A stretch of 64,000 nt of DNA from Nostoc sp. CHAB 5824 (GTDB lineage: Bacteria > Cyanobacteriota > Cyanobacteriia > Cyanobacteriales > Nostocaceae), in contig NZ_JAIVFT010000018.1 in assembly GCF_020829665.1 (NCBI RefSeq), positions 98,141-162,140 on the forward strand, written 5' to 3'. The notes beneath the pieces were generated by a model. It saw nothing but the letters and a program-made list of their open reading frames with translations. It made no database searches and was not told where the DNA came from. Positions within the stretch are counted from its first letter, which is position 1; each line of letters opens with the position of its first letter. A program made the translations under genes and the position numbers. Shown piece by piece: positions 34,237-43,745 of this stretch.

Positions 34237-35178
34237 ATGCTTAACACCCTCAGCCCAATCACAGAAGACTTAGCAGGTCAAAGCTATCCCAGCCCTCATT
34301 ACTTGCAAACACAGCGCCGCATTAGTTCACTCATAGACAAATATATTGCAGTTGAAAAACTACATGAGCGTCTGCAAGATTTACCGATACAGTTTGCCAA
34401 TCCCCAACCGCGTCCCTGGAAACTCATCGACTGGCAAACAATTAACCGCAATCAAATTATCGGTTTAGACGCAGAGGTATTTTTATCTATTTTGATAGGT
34501 GCGATGGACACAGAAGCTCCCATTCGCGGTTATACCCAAACTAGTCGCCAGTATTTAGAAAAATTGCATCCTCAAATGGCTCGGTTTGTTGGTGGAACTG
34601 TCGGTGAAAATGGCGAACTACTGGAACTTGGTTTGTGGGAAAAGGAAGAACGTCAACACACACCTGCATTAATCAAAATCTACACTCAATTAACAGGCGA
34701 GAAAATTACCTCAAAACTTCGGACTATTAGAGGCTACCTCCCCACAGATGACGCCAACGAAGATTTATATCGCCACGGTTTACACCGCATTGCCACAGAA
34801 TACGGTGCAACCTGTCTTTATATTTGGTTGATGGCTCACACCACTGGCGCACTCCAGGATGTTTTAGAGGAACTAGCACAGGATGAAATCAACCATATGA
34901 CCAAATTCTGGGGATTTGGGGTTTGGGCTTTCCCTGATACTGGGTTGATGCGAATTGGACGCACGCTGATTAAAACGCGATCGCAAAACTATCAGCGCAA
35001 CAACTTGATGCGTACCCTCCGCCGCATGATGGCTACTCTCAATTGGAATGCTTGGTCATTAATCAACAAAATAACTCTCCTTTTCACCTTCGCTTACACA
35101 ATGCATCGTTTGTGGAGTTGGAACAACACCCTTAAACCAGAGTATTTGCAAGATTTATTTGAAATTAATCATCAGTAA
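34237..35178 (+). CDS. Ferritin-like di-iron protein
   Basis: A 313-aa all-helical protein with two ExxH-type iron-binding pairs: EKEERQHTPALIKIY and ELAQDEINHMTKFWGF, as in ferritin-like acyl-ACP desaturases and related oxygenases. Substrate unknown. It ends 20 bases before uppS on the same strand, so they are probably cotranscribed, which hints at a role in lipid or isoprenoid metabolism (inference). Confidence 0.75.
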   Translation: MLNTLSPITEDLAGQSYPSPHYLQTQRRISSLIDKYIAVEKLHERLQDLPIQFANPQPRPWKLIDWQTINRNQIIGLDAEVFLSILIGAMDTEAPIRGYTQTSRQYLEKLHPQMARFVGGTVGENGELLELGLWEKEERQHTPALIKIYTQLTGEKITSKLRTIRGYLPTDDANEDLYRHGLHRIATEYGATCLYIWLMAHTTGALQDVLEELAQDEINHMTKFWGFGVWAFPDTGLMRIGRTLIKTRSQNYQRNNLMRTLRRMMATLNWNAWSLINKITLLFTFAYTMHRLWSWNNTLKPEYLQDLFEINHQ

Positions 35179-35198
35179 TAAAAAAGGACAAATGACAA

Positions 35199-35957
35199 AT
35201 GACAAATAACAAATCAAAATTACCCACCGATTTAAACTCTCAAAAAATCCCCCAACATATCGCCGTCATCATGGATGGTAACGGACGATGGGCAACCAGT
35301 CGAGGATTACCGCGCATTGCTGGACATCGCCAAGGAGCAAAGACGCTCAAAGAACTATTGCGTTGCTGCAAAGATTGGGGAATCAAAGCGTTAACAGCAT
35401 ACGCTTTCTCAACAGAAAATTGGCAGCGTCCCGTTGAAGAAGTAGATTTTCTGATGCATTTGTTTGAGCGATTACTACACCGCGAGTTGGCCCAGATGCA
35501 TCAAGAAGGAGTACGGATCTCATTTATTGGAGATTTATCGGCTTTACCCAAGTCTCTACAGACGGAAATGGAACGTTCAATGACAGAGACGTTGAACAAT
35601 CAAGCAATCCACTTTACTGTTGCAGTCAACTACGGTAGCCGCAACGAAATTACTAGAGTTTGCCGTCAAGTAGCTCAACTCGTACAACAAGGCAAACTCA
35701 GTACCCAAGAAGTGAATGAAAGTCTTGTAGAACAACATCTCTACACAGCAGATACTCCAGAACCCGATTTGCTGATTCGTACCAGTGGTGAGATGCGATT
35801 GAGTAATTTTCTCCTGTGGCAAATGGCGTATACAGAAATGTATTTCACCGATATCCTTTGGCCAGATTTTAATAGAGAAGCATTTCATCAGGCTTTGTTG
35901 AGCTACCAAAGACGCGATCGCCGTTTTGGTCAAGTTAAAGCTTCAGTGTCAGCTTAG
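35199..35957 (+). CDS. uppS: Isoprenyl (undecaprenyl) diphosphate synthase
   Basis: Cis-prenyltransferase making the C55 lipid carrier for envelope polysaccharides. Motifs: HIAVIMDGNGRWATSRGLPR (catalytic Asp), AYAFSTENWQRP, NYGSRNEITR, EPDLLIRTSGEMRLSNFLLW and TDILWPDF. Length (252 aa) is typical. Second gene after the ferritin-like gene. Confidence 0.95.
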   Translation: MTNNKSKLPTDLNSQKIPQHIAVIMDGNGRWATSRGLPRIAGHRQGAKTLKELLRCCKDWGIKALTAYAFSTENWQRPVEEVDFLMHLFERLLHRELAQMHQEGVRISFIGDLSALPKSLQTEMERSMTETLNNQAIHFTVAVNYGSRNEITRVCRQVAQLVQQGKLSTQEVNESLVEQHLYTADTPEPDLLIRTSGEMRLSNFLLWQMAYTEMYFTDILWPDFNREAFHQALLSYQRRDRRFGQVKASVSA

Positions 35958-36192
35958 TGTACCAAAGACCAGACATCGCCTCAAAATTAAACCGGATTTT
36001 TGCCATGAGCGATAAAGTAAAAGCACCCACATTACCACGATGGTATATGAGCGCTAATAAATGAAACATTATTGAGGATAATCTATCTGCTATGACAGAC
36101 CGAAGTAACTATAAGAATAGCAGCCACTGGGTAAATAAACTGCAAGGGTAGTTACAAATGTTTTGTTAAAAATATTACCTCCCGTAAATGTG

Positions 36193-36705
36193 ATGCTTGA
36201 CTTAGCCAAAATCCAATCGATTGCAAAATCCTATTCTCCTCAAGAACTGTTTGCTGCCTTGGTTTGGCAGCGTCAGTTCAATGAGTTTGATGGCGAAGAA
36301 GTGATTACTGACCTTTCCAACCACAAAAATTTATGGGCAAGCTTTCTGTTCACAAAACCAATCTTTGCACCAGATGAAAACGGCTTAAGCTTTGGTGGTA
36401 TGGTCGATACCCTCCTTGCAATGGCGAACTATCGCCCTATGCCTGAAACCAGCATTATCCATTTCATTGCCTATCCTGCCGATACACTATACATCCTTAC
36501 AGAGAACCAAGACACAAAAGTGTCTGAGCTTTTAGACTTGGGCAAAAAGTGGCGAGCTGATTCGGTAGAGGTAAGTGATGGCACGAATGAAGACTACGGT
36601 TTGCGGCTGAAGCGCCGACTGAGAACTAGATTGGAAGGGCGGCTATGGGGTGAAGATGTTCGCCAGGATTGTGATGCGGTTATTGTTACCTATTGGTGGG
36701 ATTAA
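36193..36705 (+). CDS. Conserved-looking protein of unknown function
   Basis: About 170 aa from ATG 36193 (MLDLAKIQSIAKSYSPQELF). Contains DGEEVITDLSNHKNLWASFL, ADTLYILTENQ, and the tail RRLRTRLEGRLWGEDVRQDC. No family recognised, no signal peptide or membrane segment. It stands alone with a spacer on each side. Confidence 0.55.
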   Translation: MLDLAKIQSIAKSYSPQELFAALVWQRQFNEFDGEEVITDLSNHKNLWASFLFTKPIFAPDENGLSFGGMVDTLLAMANYRPMPETSIIHFIAYPADTLYILTENQDTKVSELLDLGKKWRADSVEVSDGTNEDYGLRLKRRLRTRLEGRLWGEDVRQDCDAVIVTYWWD

Positions 36706-37229
36706 ATTCTTGAAAGTTATTTCCACCGTTTTCCTCCTGATCTTACCTGCACCCAAATCGATCAGCGATCGCAGTCTCTTAATTTTTTTGAGTAAATTAT
36801 TCTTTGGTAGGTATTGAGCCGAGGATTTGGACTCAATACCTGTATTTGTTATCACAAAATCAGACTTATGTAATTATTATTTTGTCAATATAGCAATCCA
36901 ATTTTATATTTTAACAGAGAAAATTTGGAAGGCTTATAAATCAGGCATCCTACGGAATGTACTGTTTAAAAACCATTTACTATTTACTATAATAACTATA
37001 AAAACTATCAATGTAATTTATTGTTAATTCTTTCCAAAAATAGTATTTACTATAATTTAATACTTGCGATATAAGCTGAGGTTCTGGTAAGTCAATTCAG
37101 AAAAAATCCTGATATCCAAAATTTAAAGTTAACAAGATTATCTTGCTCAATACACTTTAAATTTACTTATCAATCAATTTGAAAATCGCAATTAATTTTT
37201 CCATTATTTTATCGGTGTTGGGAGTTATC
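36706..37229. other. AT-rich spacer before the porin gene
   Basis: About 520 bases, very AT-rich, with no gene that I can support. It should hold the porin promoter, but no specific element is visible. Confidence 0.4.
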
Positions 37230-39149
37230 ATGGCAAAATATCTACTAGCTTCTGCTAGTGGGATGGGATTTTTATGTTTAATTGCCGGGTTATTACCTGT
37301 GCAAGCCCTTCCTAGTTTAGAAATTGCAGATAAAAACGTAGCTGTTAATCAAGATGATGGCAGTTATGAAAATAATTATTCTCATCAAAGCAATTTAGCA
37401 AAAAATATCTCCAGTAAATTGCTGATAGCTAATGAGAGTCAAAAATATTTATCCTCAATCAATCAACAGCAAAAAAATCAAGATGTAGGAGTAGATTCTG
37501 CCGTTAACTTTTGGCAGCCAATCACACCACAATCTGCAAATTCATCTTCAACCTCATACAAACTTGCACAAGTAACATCCGTATCACAATTGTCTGATGT
37601 ACAGCCGAATGATTGGGCTTTTCAGGCACTCCAATCTTTAGTCGAGCGCTATGGTTGTATCGCAGGTTATCCCAATCAAACCTATCGCGGTAATCGAGCG
37701 ATAACTCGCTATGAATTTGCTGCTGGCTTAAATGCTTGTTTAGACCGAATCAACGAACTGATTGCAACTGCAACTGCTGATTTGGTCAAAAAAGAAGATT
37801 TAGCCACATTGCAGAAACTACAAGAACAATTTGCGGCGGAATTGGCAACATTGCGGGGTCGAGTTGATGCTGTAGAAGCTCGCACAGCAGAACTAGAAGC
37901 AAATCAGTTTTCTACGACTACTAAACTTAATGGAGAGGTAATTATTGCTGGTGTTGGTGCTAGCGGCGGCGCTCCTAATGACAGTGACCCGAACATCATC
38001 CTAGTCAATAGAGTGCGGTTAAATCTCACCACTAGCTTTACTGGTAAAGATTCATTAATTACTGGATTGCAAGCTTATAACTTTTTGGGTGGAGCCGATG
38101 GACAGGGTAGCCTGCAAGAAAGTTTAGGATTAGCTGCGCCGCTTTTAAGTGCAAGTAGCGCACGTACTAGTTTTGAGCCGCAATTTCCGGGGTTAAATGT
38201 CAATACTTTGTCGGGTGTTGGCGCAAACAGTGTTCAGGTTTACAAATTGCTGTATATCTTTCCCGTCGCTAATAAATTAACCTTGTTTGGGGGAACTGCG
38301 GCGGAGACATCAGATGCTTTCCCAGCAATTACGCCTTTTTATGGTGAAGGACAAGAGTCAATTTCTCGTTTTGCTGGCTTGAATCCTGTGGTACGGATTT
38401 CTGGTGGGACTTCGGGTACTGGTTTAGCATCGGCGGCGGGATTTATTTTTAACATTTCGCCAAATTTGGATTTAAGAGCTTTATACGGCAATCCAAATGC
38501 CAATTTAACCCAAAAATCTGCTACTGAGGCAGTACCAGGAGTTTCTACTACACCTTTGGGAGCAGGTTTATTTAGTGGTAGTAGTGTTATTGCCACACAG
38601 TTAACCTTCAAGCCAAGTCCCGCTCTGGATATTGGTTTAAACTATGCCCACAGTTATCACGAAATCAATATTTTGGGTACAGGATTAGTCAGTAGTGATA
38701 TCGGTGCTTTAGCAGGAGTTGCAGCAGGGACACCGGTCACACTCAACTCTGTTGGGGGTACGCTAACATGGCGATTGTCTCCCAAGATAGCCTTATCTGG
38801 CTACGGTGCAGCACTATTTGTTGATGCTGCTTCCAATAGCGTGAATGCTTCCACCACATTTACTAGTTGGATGGCGGGAGTTCACTTCAGAGATTTATTC
38901 AAGTCAGGGAACACTGCCGGGATTCTTTTTGGTCAGCCGCTTTTCCGTAGTGATACTGGTGGTTCTGCTCAACTTACCCCCACAGGCGAGAATCGGGCGA
39001 CTCCTTACCATTTAGAAGGCTATTACCGCCTTCAAGTTAGCGATAATATCAGCATTACCCCTGGTGCGTTTATTCTCTTTAATCCAGAAGGTAACAGTAA
39101 CAATGAGACTACGACTGTAGGTGTACTTCGTACTACTTTTACGTTTTAA
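37230..39149 (+). CDS. Outer-membrane porin with SLH domain (OprB-like)
   Basis: About 639 aa. I start at ATG 37230 because GGGAG lies seven bases before it and MAKYLLASA leads a signal peptide (cleavage near VQALP). An SLH domain (VSQLSDVQPNDWAFQALQSL and NRAITRYEFAAGLNACLDRI) is followed by a short coiled coil (DLATLQKLQEQFAAELATLR, VDAVEARTAELEAN) and then a large beta-barrel ending TVGVLRTTFTF with C-terminal Phe. The SLH binds peptidoglycan. The family serves in uptake of small solutes or inorganic ions; the solute is unknown. Confidence 0.9.
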   Translation: MAKYLLASASGMGFLCLIAGLLPVQALPSLEIADKNVAVNQDDGSYENNYSHQSNLAKNISSKLLIANESQKYLSSINQQQKNQDVGVDSAVNFWQPITPQSANSSSTSYKLAQVTSVSQLSDVQPNDWAFQALQSLVERYGCIAGYPNQTYRGNRAITRYEFAAGLNACLDRINELIATATADLVKKEDLATLQKLQEQFAAELATLRGRVDAVEARTAELEANQFSTTTKLNGEVIIAGVGASGGAPNDSDPNIILVNRVRLNLTTSFTGKDSLITGLQAYNFLGGADGQGSLQESLGLAAPLLSASSARTSFEPQFPGLNVNTLSGVGANSVQVYKLLYIFPVANKLTLFGGTAAETSDAFPAITPFYGEGQESISRFAGLNPVVRISGGTSGTGLASAAGFIFNISPNLDLRALYGNPNANLTQKSATEAVPGVSTTPLGAGLFSGSSVIATQLTFKPSPALDIGLNYAHSYHEINILGTGLVSSDIGALAGVAAGTPVTLNSVGGTLTWRLSPKIALSGYGAALFVDAASNSVNASTTFTSWMAGVHFRDLFKSGNTAGILFGQPLFRSDTGGSAQLTPTGENRATPYHLEGYYRLQVSDNISITPGAFILFNPEGNSNNETTTVGVLRTTFTF

Positions 39150-39912
39150 GAGATTGGGAGTAGAGAGCGGCTGACGTACCAAAAACATTGCTACTCTCTC
39201 TCACAACCTCCTTAGCTGCACCCTCAAATTGTTTAACAAGACCTCCAAATAGCTATTCCATCATTTCTTCACACCCTTTCACTGTATAACTATCAAGCAG
39301 ATATCCTCCCAAAAAAAACACTCCTGAAAAGGAGTATCGAGGATAAAATAATGACTAATAAATAAGTATAAACTCGGTGGAAGATTATCGAATAATGTTA
39401 TTTTGTGTTTTACAAAAATATAGGTGCTTCGCCTAAAATCTTTTGTGCAAGATTGGTGTGATGTCTACGGCAGGCTACACTAAAAATAAAGTGAATAACC
39501 GTAGCCCATTGTAAACATTGCCCTACACATAACCTAATTGTTTCTTTTGCCTGGGTTACCAGTTTTATTTGAAAGTTGATGCTTGTGTATAACCCGTTCA
39601 ATCTGGCAAGTCACTGCATTGATTCTATGTTTAACTTTATCAAAATCGATATTTACCCAAATATAGGCTTTGTTAGGTCTTTCCTGGTTATTATTCATAG
39701 AGTGCTTTGCTTGTCAAGATATTTTGTTATATCTATACAATATAAGCATCTCAATTTCTAAACTACTTTCTCTAGACGTATAAGTAGATATGTTTAACAT
39801 TTACTTAAGATTTTACACGGTAATTCGTAGAGTTACGGCTAGCTGTGCGTCCCACTAAAAAAGACGCGATATTTCGCGCCTTTGGCAGCTAAAATCCAAA
39901 TTATTAATGGTA
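39150..39912. other. Gene-free spacer, about 760 bp
   Basis: No gene is supported. A small hairpin ACTCCTGAAAAGGAGT at 39320-39335 follows the porin, adjoining an A-run (a terminator only for reverse-strand transcripts). GATGTCTACGGCAGGCTACAC at 39460-39480 and GACGCGATATTTCGCGCC near 39864 are scraps of dispersed repeats. Confidence 0.45.
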
Positions 39913-40230
39913 TTAAACCTTTGTTTGTAGATATTGCACCAACTGCGGTGCTTGCATCACTCCCTCTATCCGATCCACAGGCTGACCCTGCTTAAATAGT
40001 ACTAAGGTTGGTAGAGCGGCAATTTTATACTGAGTAGCCAAATCTGTGTATTTCTCTGTGTCGATTTTGACAATCCGTAGGCGATCCTTAAGTTGGGCAT
40101 TGACTTGCTCTAAAATTGGCACCATCATTTGGCACGGGCCACACCAGTCAGCGTAAAAATCTACTAATACAGGTACATCAGAAGCAGACAGCATCTCTTC
40201 AAAGCTGTTAAATTGCTTTTTAGTTGCCAT
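39913..40230 (-). CDS. trxA: Thioredoxin
   Basis: Small disulfide reductase with the active site VDFYADWCGPCQMMVP and the cis-Pro loop IAALPTLVLFKQGQ. The true start is ATG 40230 (MATKKQFNSF), giving 105 aa; the 7 extra residues before it do not fit the family. It serves reductases and photosynthetic regulation; the isoform (m-, x- or y-type) is not certain. Confidence 0.95.
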   Translation of the reverse strand: MATKKQFNSFEEMLSASDVPVLVDFYADWCGPCQMMVPILEQVNAQLKDRLRIVKIDTEKYTDLATQYKIAALPTLVLFKQGQPVDRIEGVMQAPQLVQYLQTKV

Positions 40231-40709
40231 GTGACAGACACCGATTTTCAATTGTTTGTTTCAATAGTAATTCTTAGAAAATAAAATCGGTATAGGTTGA
40301 TGGGTTTTTGTTGGAAAAGGATTAGATTAGTCAATATAGAATGATTTGCCAGCAAAAAATCTTAAATAATTATAATAAAATAGGTATATTATTCTTGTTT
40401 GTGCATATGCATTAGATATGTATTTAAACTTATCCTGACCAATTAAATAACCACTATATAGGCATTCCCGAAAGTAATGTCTACGATGCTTGTAGTTGCA
40501 ACACTTTCTAGTGTATCCAAATAGGCGATGTCTACGACGGGCTATTGGGCATCGTAGAGAGAAATTAAATCAATAATATATTGCTTCAAGTTATTCATCT
40601 ATTAATAGAGAAATAACTATAGATATCTAATTATCCAGACAATATTCAGATGTTCCCGAAATCACCATAAGATAATTAGCGCGGTATTTCTAAGATTGAG
40701 GAACATTAA
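40231..40709. other. Spacer between divergent trxA and fabG
   Basis: About 480 AT-rich bases with no gene. A fragment of a dispersed repeat (GCGATGTCTACGACGGGC and GCATCGTAGAG) lies at 40524-40558. Promoters of both genes are expected here. Confidence 0.4.
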
Positions 40710-41456
40710 ATGACACTATTACAAGATAAAGTCGCAATTGTTACAGGTGCATCACGAGGAATTGGCCGAGCGATCGCAATTGAATTAGCCTCACAAGGAG
40801 CGATCGCAGTTGTCAATTATGCCAGTTCGAGTGCAGCCGCTGAGGCAGTTGTTACAGAAATTACAACAGCAGGAGGTCAGGCGATCGCTATCCAGGCTGA
40901 TGTTTCTAAAAGCGATCAAGTAGACGCACTAGTTAACGCCGTCATGGAAAAGTTCAGCCGTGTGGATATTTTAGTCAACAACGCAGGTATTACCCGCGAC
41001 ACGCTGCTTTTGCGTTTGAAGCCAGAAGATTGGCAAGCAGTGATAGACCTTAATTTAACTGGTGTTTTCTTATGTACACGCGCCGTCAGTAAAATTATGC
41101 TGAAGCAGCGATCGGGGCGAATTATCAACATTACCTCCGTTGCTGGGCAAATGGGTAATCCAGGCCAGTCAAATTACAGCGCCGCCAAAGCAGGTGTAAT
41201 CGGCTTCACCAAAAGCGTTGCGAAAGAACTTGCTTCTCGCGGCATCACCGTTAACGCCGTTGCCCCTGGATTCATTGCCACCGACATGACCAGCAATCTT
41301 AACAACCCCGAAGATATTCTCAAATACATCCCACTCGGTCGTTTCGGTCAGCCAGAAGAAATCGCTGGCATGGTGCGTTTCCTCGCTGCCGATCCCGCCG
41401 CCACCTACATCACCGGACAAGTCTTTAATGTCGATGGCGGCATGGTGATGGCTTAA
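40710..41456 (+). CDS. fabG: 3-oxoacyl-[ACP] reductase
   Basis: Short-chain dehydrogenase of fatty acid synthesis. VTGASRGIGRAIAIELASQG binds NADPH, DILVNNAGITRD and the YSAAKAG catalytic motif (Tyr, Lys) are present, and the C-terminal YITGQVFNVDGGMVM is typical of FabG. 248 aa, single copy here. A perfect 34-bp palindrome follows the stop. Confidence 0.93.
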   Translation: MTLLQDKVAIVTGASRGIGRAIAIELASQGAIAVVNYASSSAAAEAVVTEITTAGGQAIAIQADVSKSDQVDALVNAVMEKFSRVDILVNNAGITRDTLLLRLKPEDWQAVIDLNLTGVFLCTRAVSKIMLKQRSGRIINITSVAGQMGNPGQSNYSAAKAGVIGFTKSVAKELASRGITVNAVAPGFIATDMTSNLNNPEDILKYIPLGRFGQPEEIAGMVRFLAADPAATYITGQVFNVDGGMVMA

Positions 41457-41476
41457 ATAGTTGAGGGATAGCGATT

Positions 41477-41510
41477 GTTCGTAGTTGGCGCTTTAGCGCT
41501 AACTACGAAC
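41477..41510. repeat. Perfect 34-bp hairpin palindrome after fabG
   Basis: GTTCGTAGTT and AACTACGAAC arms surround an inner GCGCT-TT-AGCGC hairpin. It could act as a terminator, but there is no T-run, and it resembles dispersed palindromes of the GTTCGTAGT type in related genomes. Confidence 0.8.
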
Positions 41511-41538
41511 TTCTTAAATAAAACTTGACAAACTAATT

Positions 41539-42444
41539 ATGAAAACAGACTCTATTTTTTATCGTTTATTTCAAACTTTTCCCAGTGCTTTTTTTGAATT
41601 AATTAATCTGCAAGCATCAGAAGCCAATGCATATAATTTCGCTTCAGTAGAATTGAAACAAACAGCATTTCGCATTGATGGAGTCTTTCTTCCTGTTGCT
41701 GATACTAGTAGTCAGCCGATTTATTTTGTGGAAGTTCAATTTCAAAAAGATAACGAATTTTATGCTCGTTTATTTTCAGAAATATTTCTGTATTTACGAC
41801 TTTACGCACCTACTACAGATTGGCGAGCAGTAGTTATATTCCCTCGCCGCAGCCTTGAACCAACCCAAGTACAACCTTATCGAGTCTTACTCGAAAGCCA
41901 ACTGGTAACGAGGCTATATTTAAACGAGCTTGGAGAAGTAACTGAACATTCCTTGGGAGTTGGTATCATCAAATTAGTAGTTGTAAAGAAAAAACAAACT
42001 CCCCTCTTAGTCAAAAGTTTGATTACAAAGGCACGTTCAGAAGTAAGCGATAAAGCACTTCAAAAAAAAGTGCTAGATTTAATAGAAACAATTGTAGTTT
42101 ACAAACTACCGCGTATCAGTCGTCAGGAGTTGATAAAAATGTTTGGACTCGGTGATTTTGATATCAAAACTACCAGAATTTATGAGGAAGTCCATGATGA
42201 AGTTTATGAAGAAGTCCGTGATGAAGTTTATGAAGAAGTCCGTGATGAAGTCAGGCAAGAACAGACTCTAGAGGTAGTCATGCGTCTGCTACGACGACGC
42301 ATTGGTAATTTGAGTCCGCAATTGTCAGAGCGTATCAGTCAGTTATCTATCGAACAGCTTGAAAATCTAGCCGAGGCACTGTTGGATTTTTCCACAGAAG
42401 GAGATTTAGTTGCTTGGTTGCAAGAGAATTTAACTCAAGCTTAA
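41539..42444 (+). CDS. Rpn-family recombination-promoting nuclease (DUF2887)
   Basis: A 301-aa PD-(D/E)XK nuclease: FYRLFQTFPSAFFELI, the core FRIDGVFLP...PIYFVEVQFQKD (Asp and Glu-x-Gln), and FYARLFSEIFLYLRLY. The C-terminal region has near-identical 8-residue units EEVRDEVY (about 214-235; DNA repeats of 24 bp near 42180-42250) and the tail LSIEQLENLAEALLDF. These proteins are linked to mobile elements and DNA cleavage; a host role is unproven. Confidence 0.85.
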   Translation: MKTDSIFYRLFQTFPSAFFELINLQASEANAYNFASVELKQTAFRIDGVFLPVADTSSQPIYFVEVQFQKDNEFYARLFSEIFLYLRLYAPTTDWRAVVIFPRRSLEPTQVQPYRVLLESQLVTRLYLNELGEVTEHSLGVGIIKLVVVKKKQTPLLVKSLITKARSEVSDKALQKKVLDLIETIVVYKLPRISRQELIKMFGLGDFDIKTTRIYEEVHDEVYEEVRDEVYEEVRDEVRQEQTLEVVMRLLRRRIGNLSPQLSERISQLSIEQLENLAEALLDFSTEGDLVAWLQENLTQA

Positions 42445-42506
42445 ATTTTTGGTGGACTGAATAAACCATAGTAGGGCTAGCATTGCAATGCCCACCCTAC
42501 AAGCAA

Positions 42507-43601
42507 TTAGGGCTGTTGACGTATTCTTTGCCAGATAGTAAAGCCCAAAAGAATGATAATGCTACTGGCGGTAGTCAGCATCACAGCCAAACTCATGCCT
42601 TGTATTCTCATAGCCAGCAAGTTGAAAACTAAGGTAATTGACCAAAGTGTGAACGCAGCATGGCGCTGGGAGAGTCCCCAAGCAAGTAAGCGGTGGTGCA
42701 GGTGGTCTTTACCAGGAGTACTCAGAGGGTTATTTCCTGCTAATAGCCGTCGCACAAATACTTGAGTGGTGTCTAGTACTGGCAACAACAGAAATAAAAC
42801 CGTGGGAATTAGCGCATAAACCGTGTTTTGTTGCAGCCTACCTAAAATGCTAGTTGCCGCCAGTACATAGCCGAAAAAGTATGCTCCGGCATCACCCATA
42901 ATGATCCGCGAGGGGTGAAAGTTATGACGTAAAAAGCCCAATGCCGCACCTGCCAAGGCTGCTAATACCAAAATTGCTGCTGCACGATTGTTAAATTGGG
43001 CTGCAACGCCCAACAAACTCATGGCGGTAATAAAGCTGATTCCTCCCGCTAAACCATCCATACCATCCATCAAGTTGATGGCGTTGGTAATTCCTACTAC
43101 CCAAAGTACTGTTAACGACGTAGACAGGAGCGAGTCTATGGGAGTGCCAAACATGACATGAATACTGATGCCATTAGCTACCAGCAACAGTGCCGTAAGA
43201 ATTTGCGTCCACAAACGAACAGAGGGCGGTAAGCCGAACTGATCATCGATAAAGCCTACAAGGACTAATATCGAACCCCCCAGCAGAATAGTAAGCACCT
43301 GAGCCAATACGTTTTGGAGTTCGATTGGTCGCAAAAGGCTAGCTAATACCAGTGCGGCAATCACACCCGCGTAGATAGCCAGCCCCCCTGCATTGGGTAA
43401 AGGTTCTCGGTTGAGCCGCCGTGCGTTGGGTTGGTCAGCCCAACCTACTCGCAAGGCGAATTTGCGTACTGTCGGAATTAAACGCCACGTTACAAGCCAA
43501 GCCAAGAGAAACGTAAATACTACCGCCAACCAGCCGGTGCCGCTAGGGTCGGCAATACCGAGGGACTTAAGGGAGTTGTCTAGATTCATCTCCCAATTCA
43601 A
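42507..43601 (-). CDS. MraY/WecA-family undecaprenyl-phosphate GlcNAc-1-phosphate transferase
   Basis: A 364-aa multi-pass membrane enzyme that attaches a sugar phosphate to the C55 lipid carrier. Motifs GGLAIYAGVIAAL, VGFIDDQFGLPPSVRLWTQI (DD), ITNAINLMDGMDGLAGGISF (NxxNxxDGxDGL), MGDAGAYFFGYVLA and GKDHLHHRLLAWGL (HIHH-like). It lacks features specific for MraY, so the WecA/TagO branch (surface polysaccharide) is preferred. Divergent from groEL. Confidence 0.85.
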   Translation of the reverse strand: MNWEMNLDNSLKSLGIADPSGTGWLAVVFTFLLAWLVTWRLIPTVRKFALRVGWADQPNARRLNREPLPNAGGLAIYAGVIAALVLASLLRPIELQNVLAQVLTILLGGSILVLVGFIDDQFGLPPSVRLWTQILTALLLVANGISIHVMFGTPIDSLLSTSLTVLWVVGITNAINLMDGMDGLAGGISFITAMSLLGVAAQFNNRAAAILVLAALAGAALGFLRHNFHPSRIIMGDAGAYFFGYVLAATSILGRLQQNTVYALIPTVLFLLLPVLDTTQVFVRRLLAGNNPLSTPGKDHLHHRLLAWGLSQRHAAFTLWSITLVFNLLAMRIQGMSLAVMLTTASSIIILLGFTIWQRIRQQP

Positions 43602-43686
43602 GCATTACTGCTTGTATCTAATATGAGCATCACCTGTATATTAATCAATTTTTTATTTCCATTTGTAACTTGAGCCGCTTGAGAGA

Positions 43687-43713
43687 TTAGCACTCTTGCG
43701 CTGTGAGTGCTAA
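43687..43713 (+). promoter_or_regulatory. CIRCE operator (HrcA site)
   Basis: TTAGCACTC-N9-GAGTGCTAA, a perfect match to the CIRCE inverted repeat, is located 32 bases before the groEL start. HrcA repressor binds CIRCE and releases it on heat shock, so this gene is heat-inducible. Confidence 0.95.
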
Positions 43714-43745
43714 ATTGTCTAATGGAAGCGCTAGAGAAATAAAAC

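Noticed and set aside
37179..37229. Longer porin start at TTG 37179
   Set aside because: ATG 37230 has a GGGAG ribosome binding site at the right distance and begins a normal signal peptide.
39410..39761. Two short open frames after the porin
   Set aside because: Opposite strands, no ribosome binding site, composition of spacer DNA.
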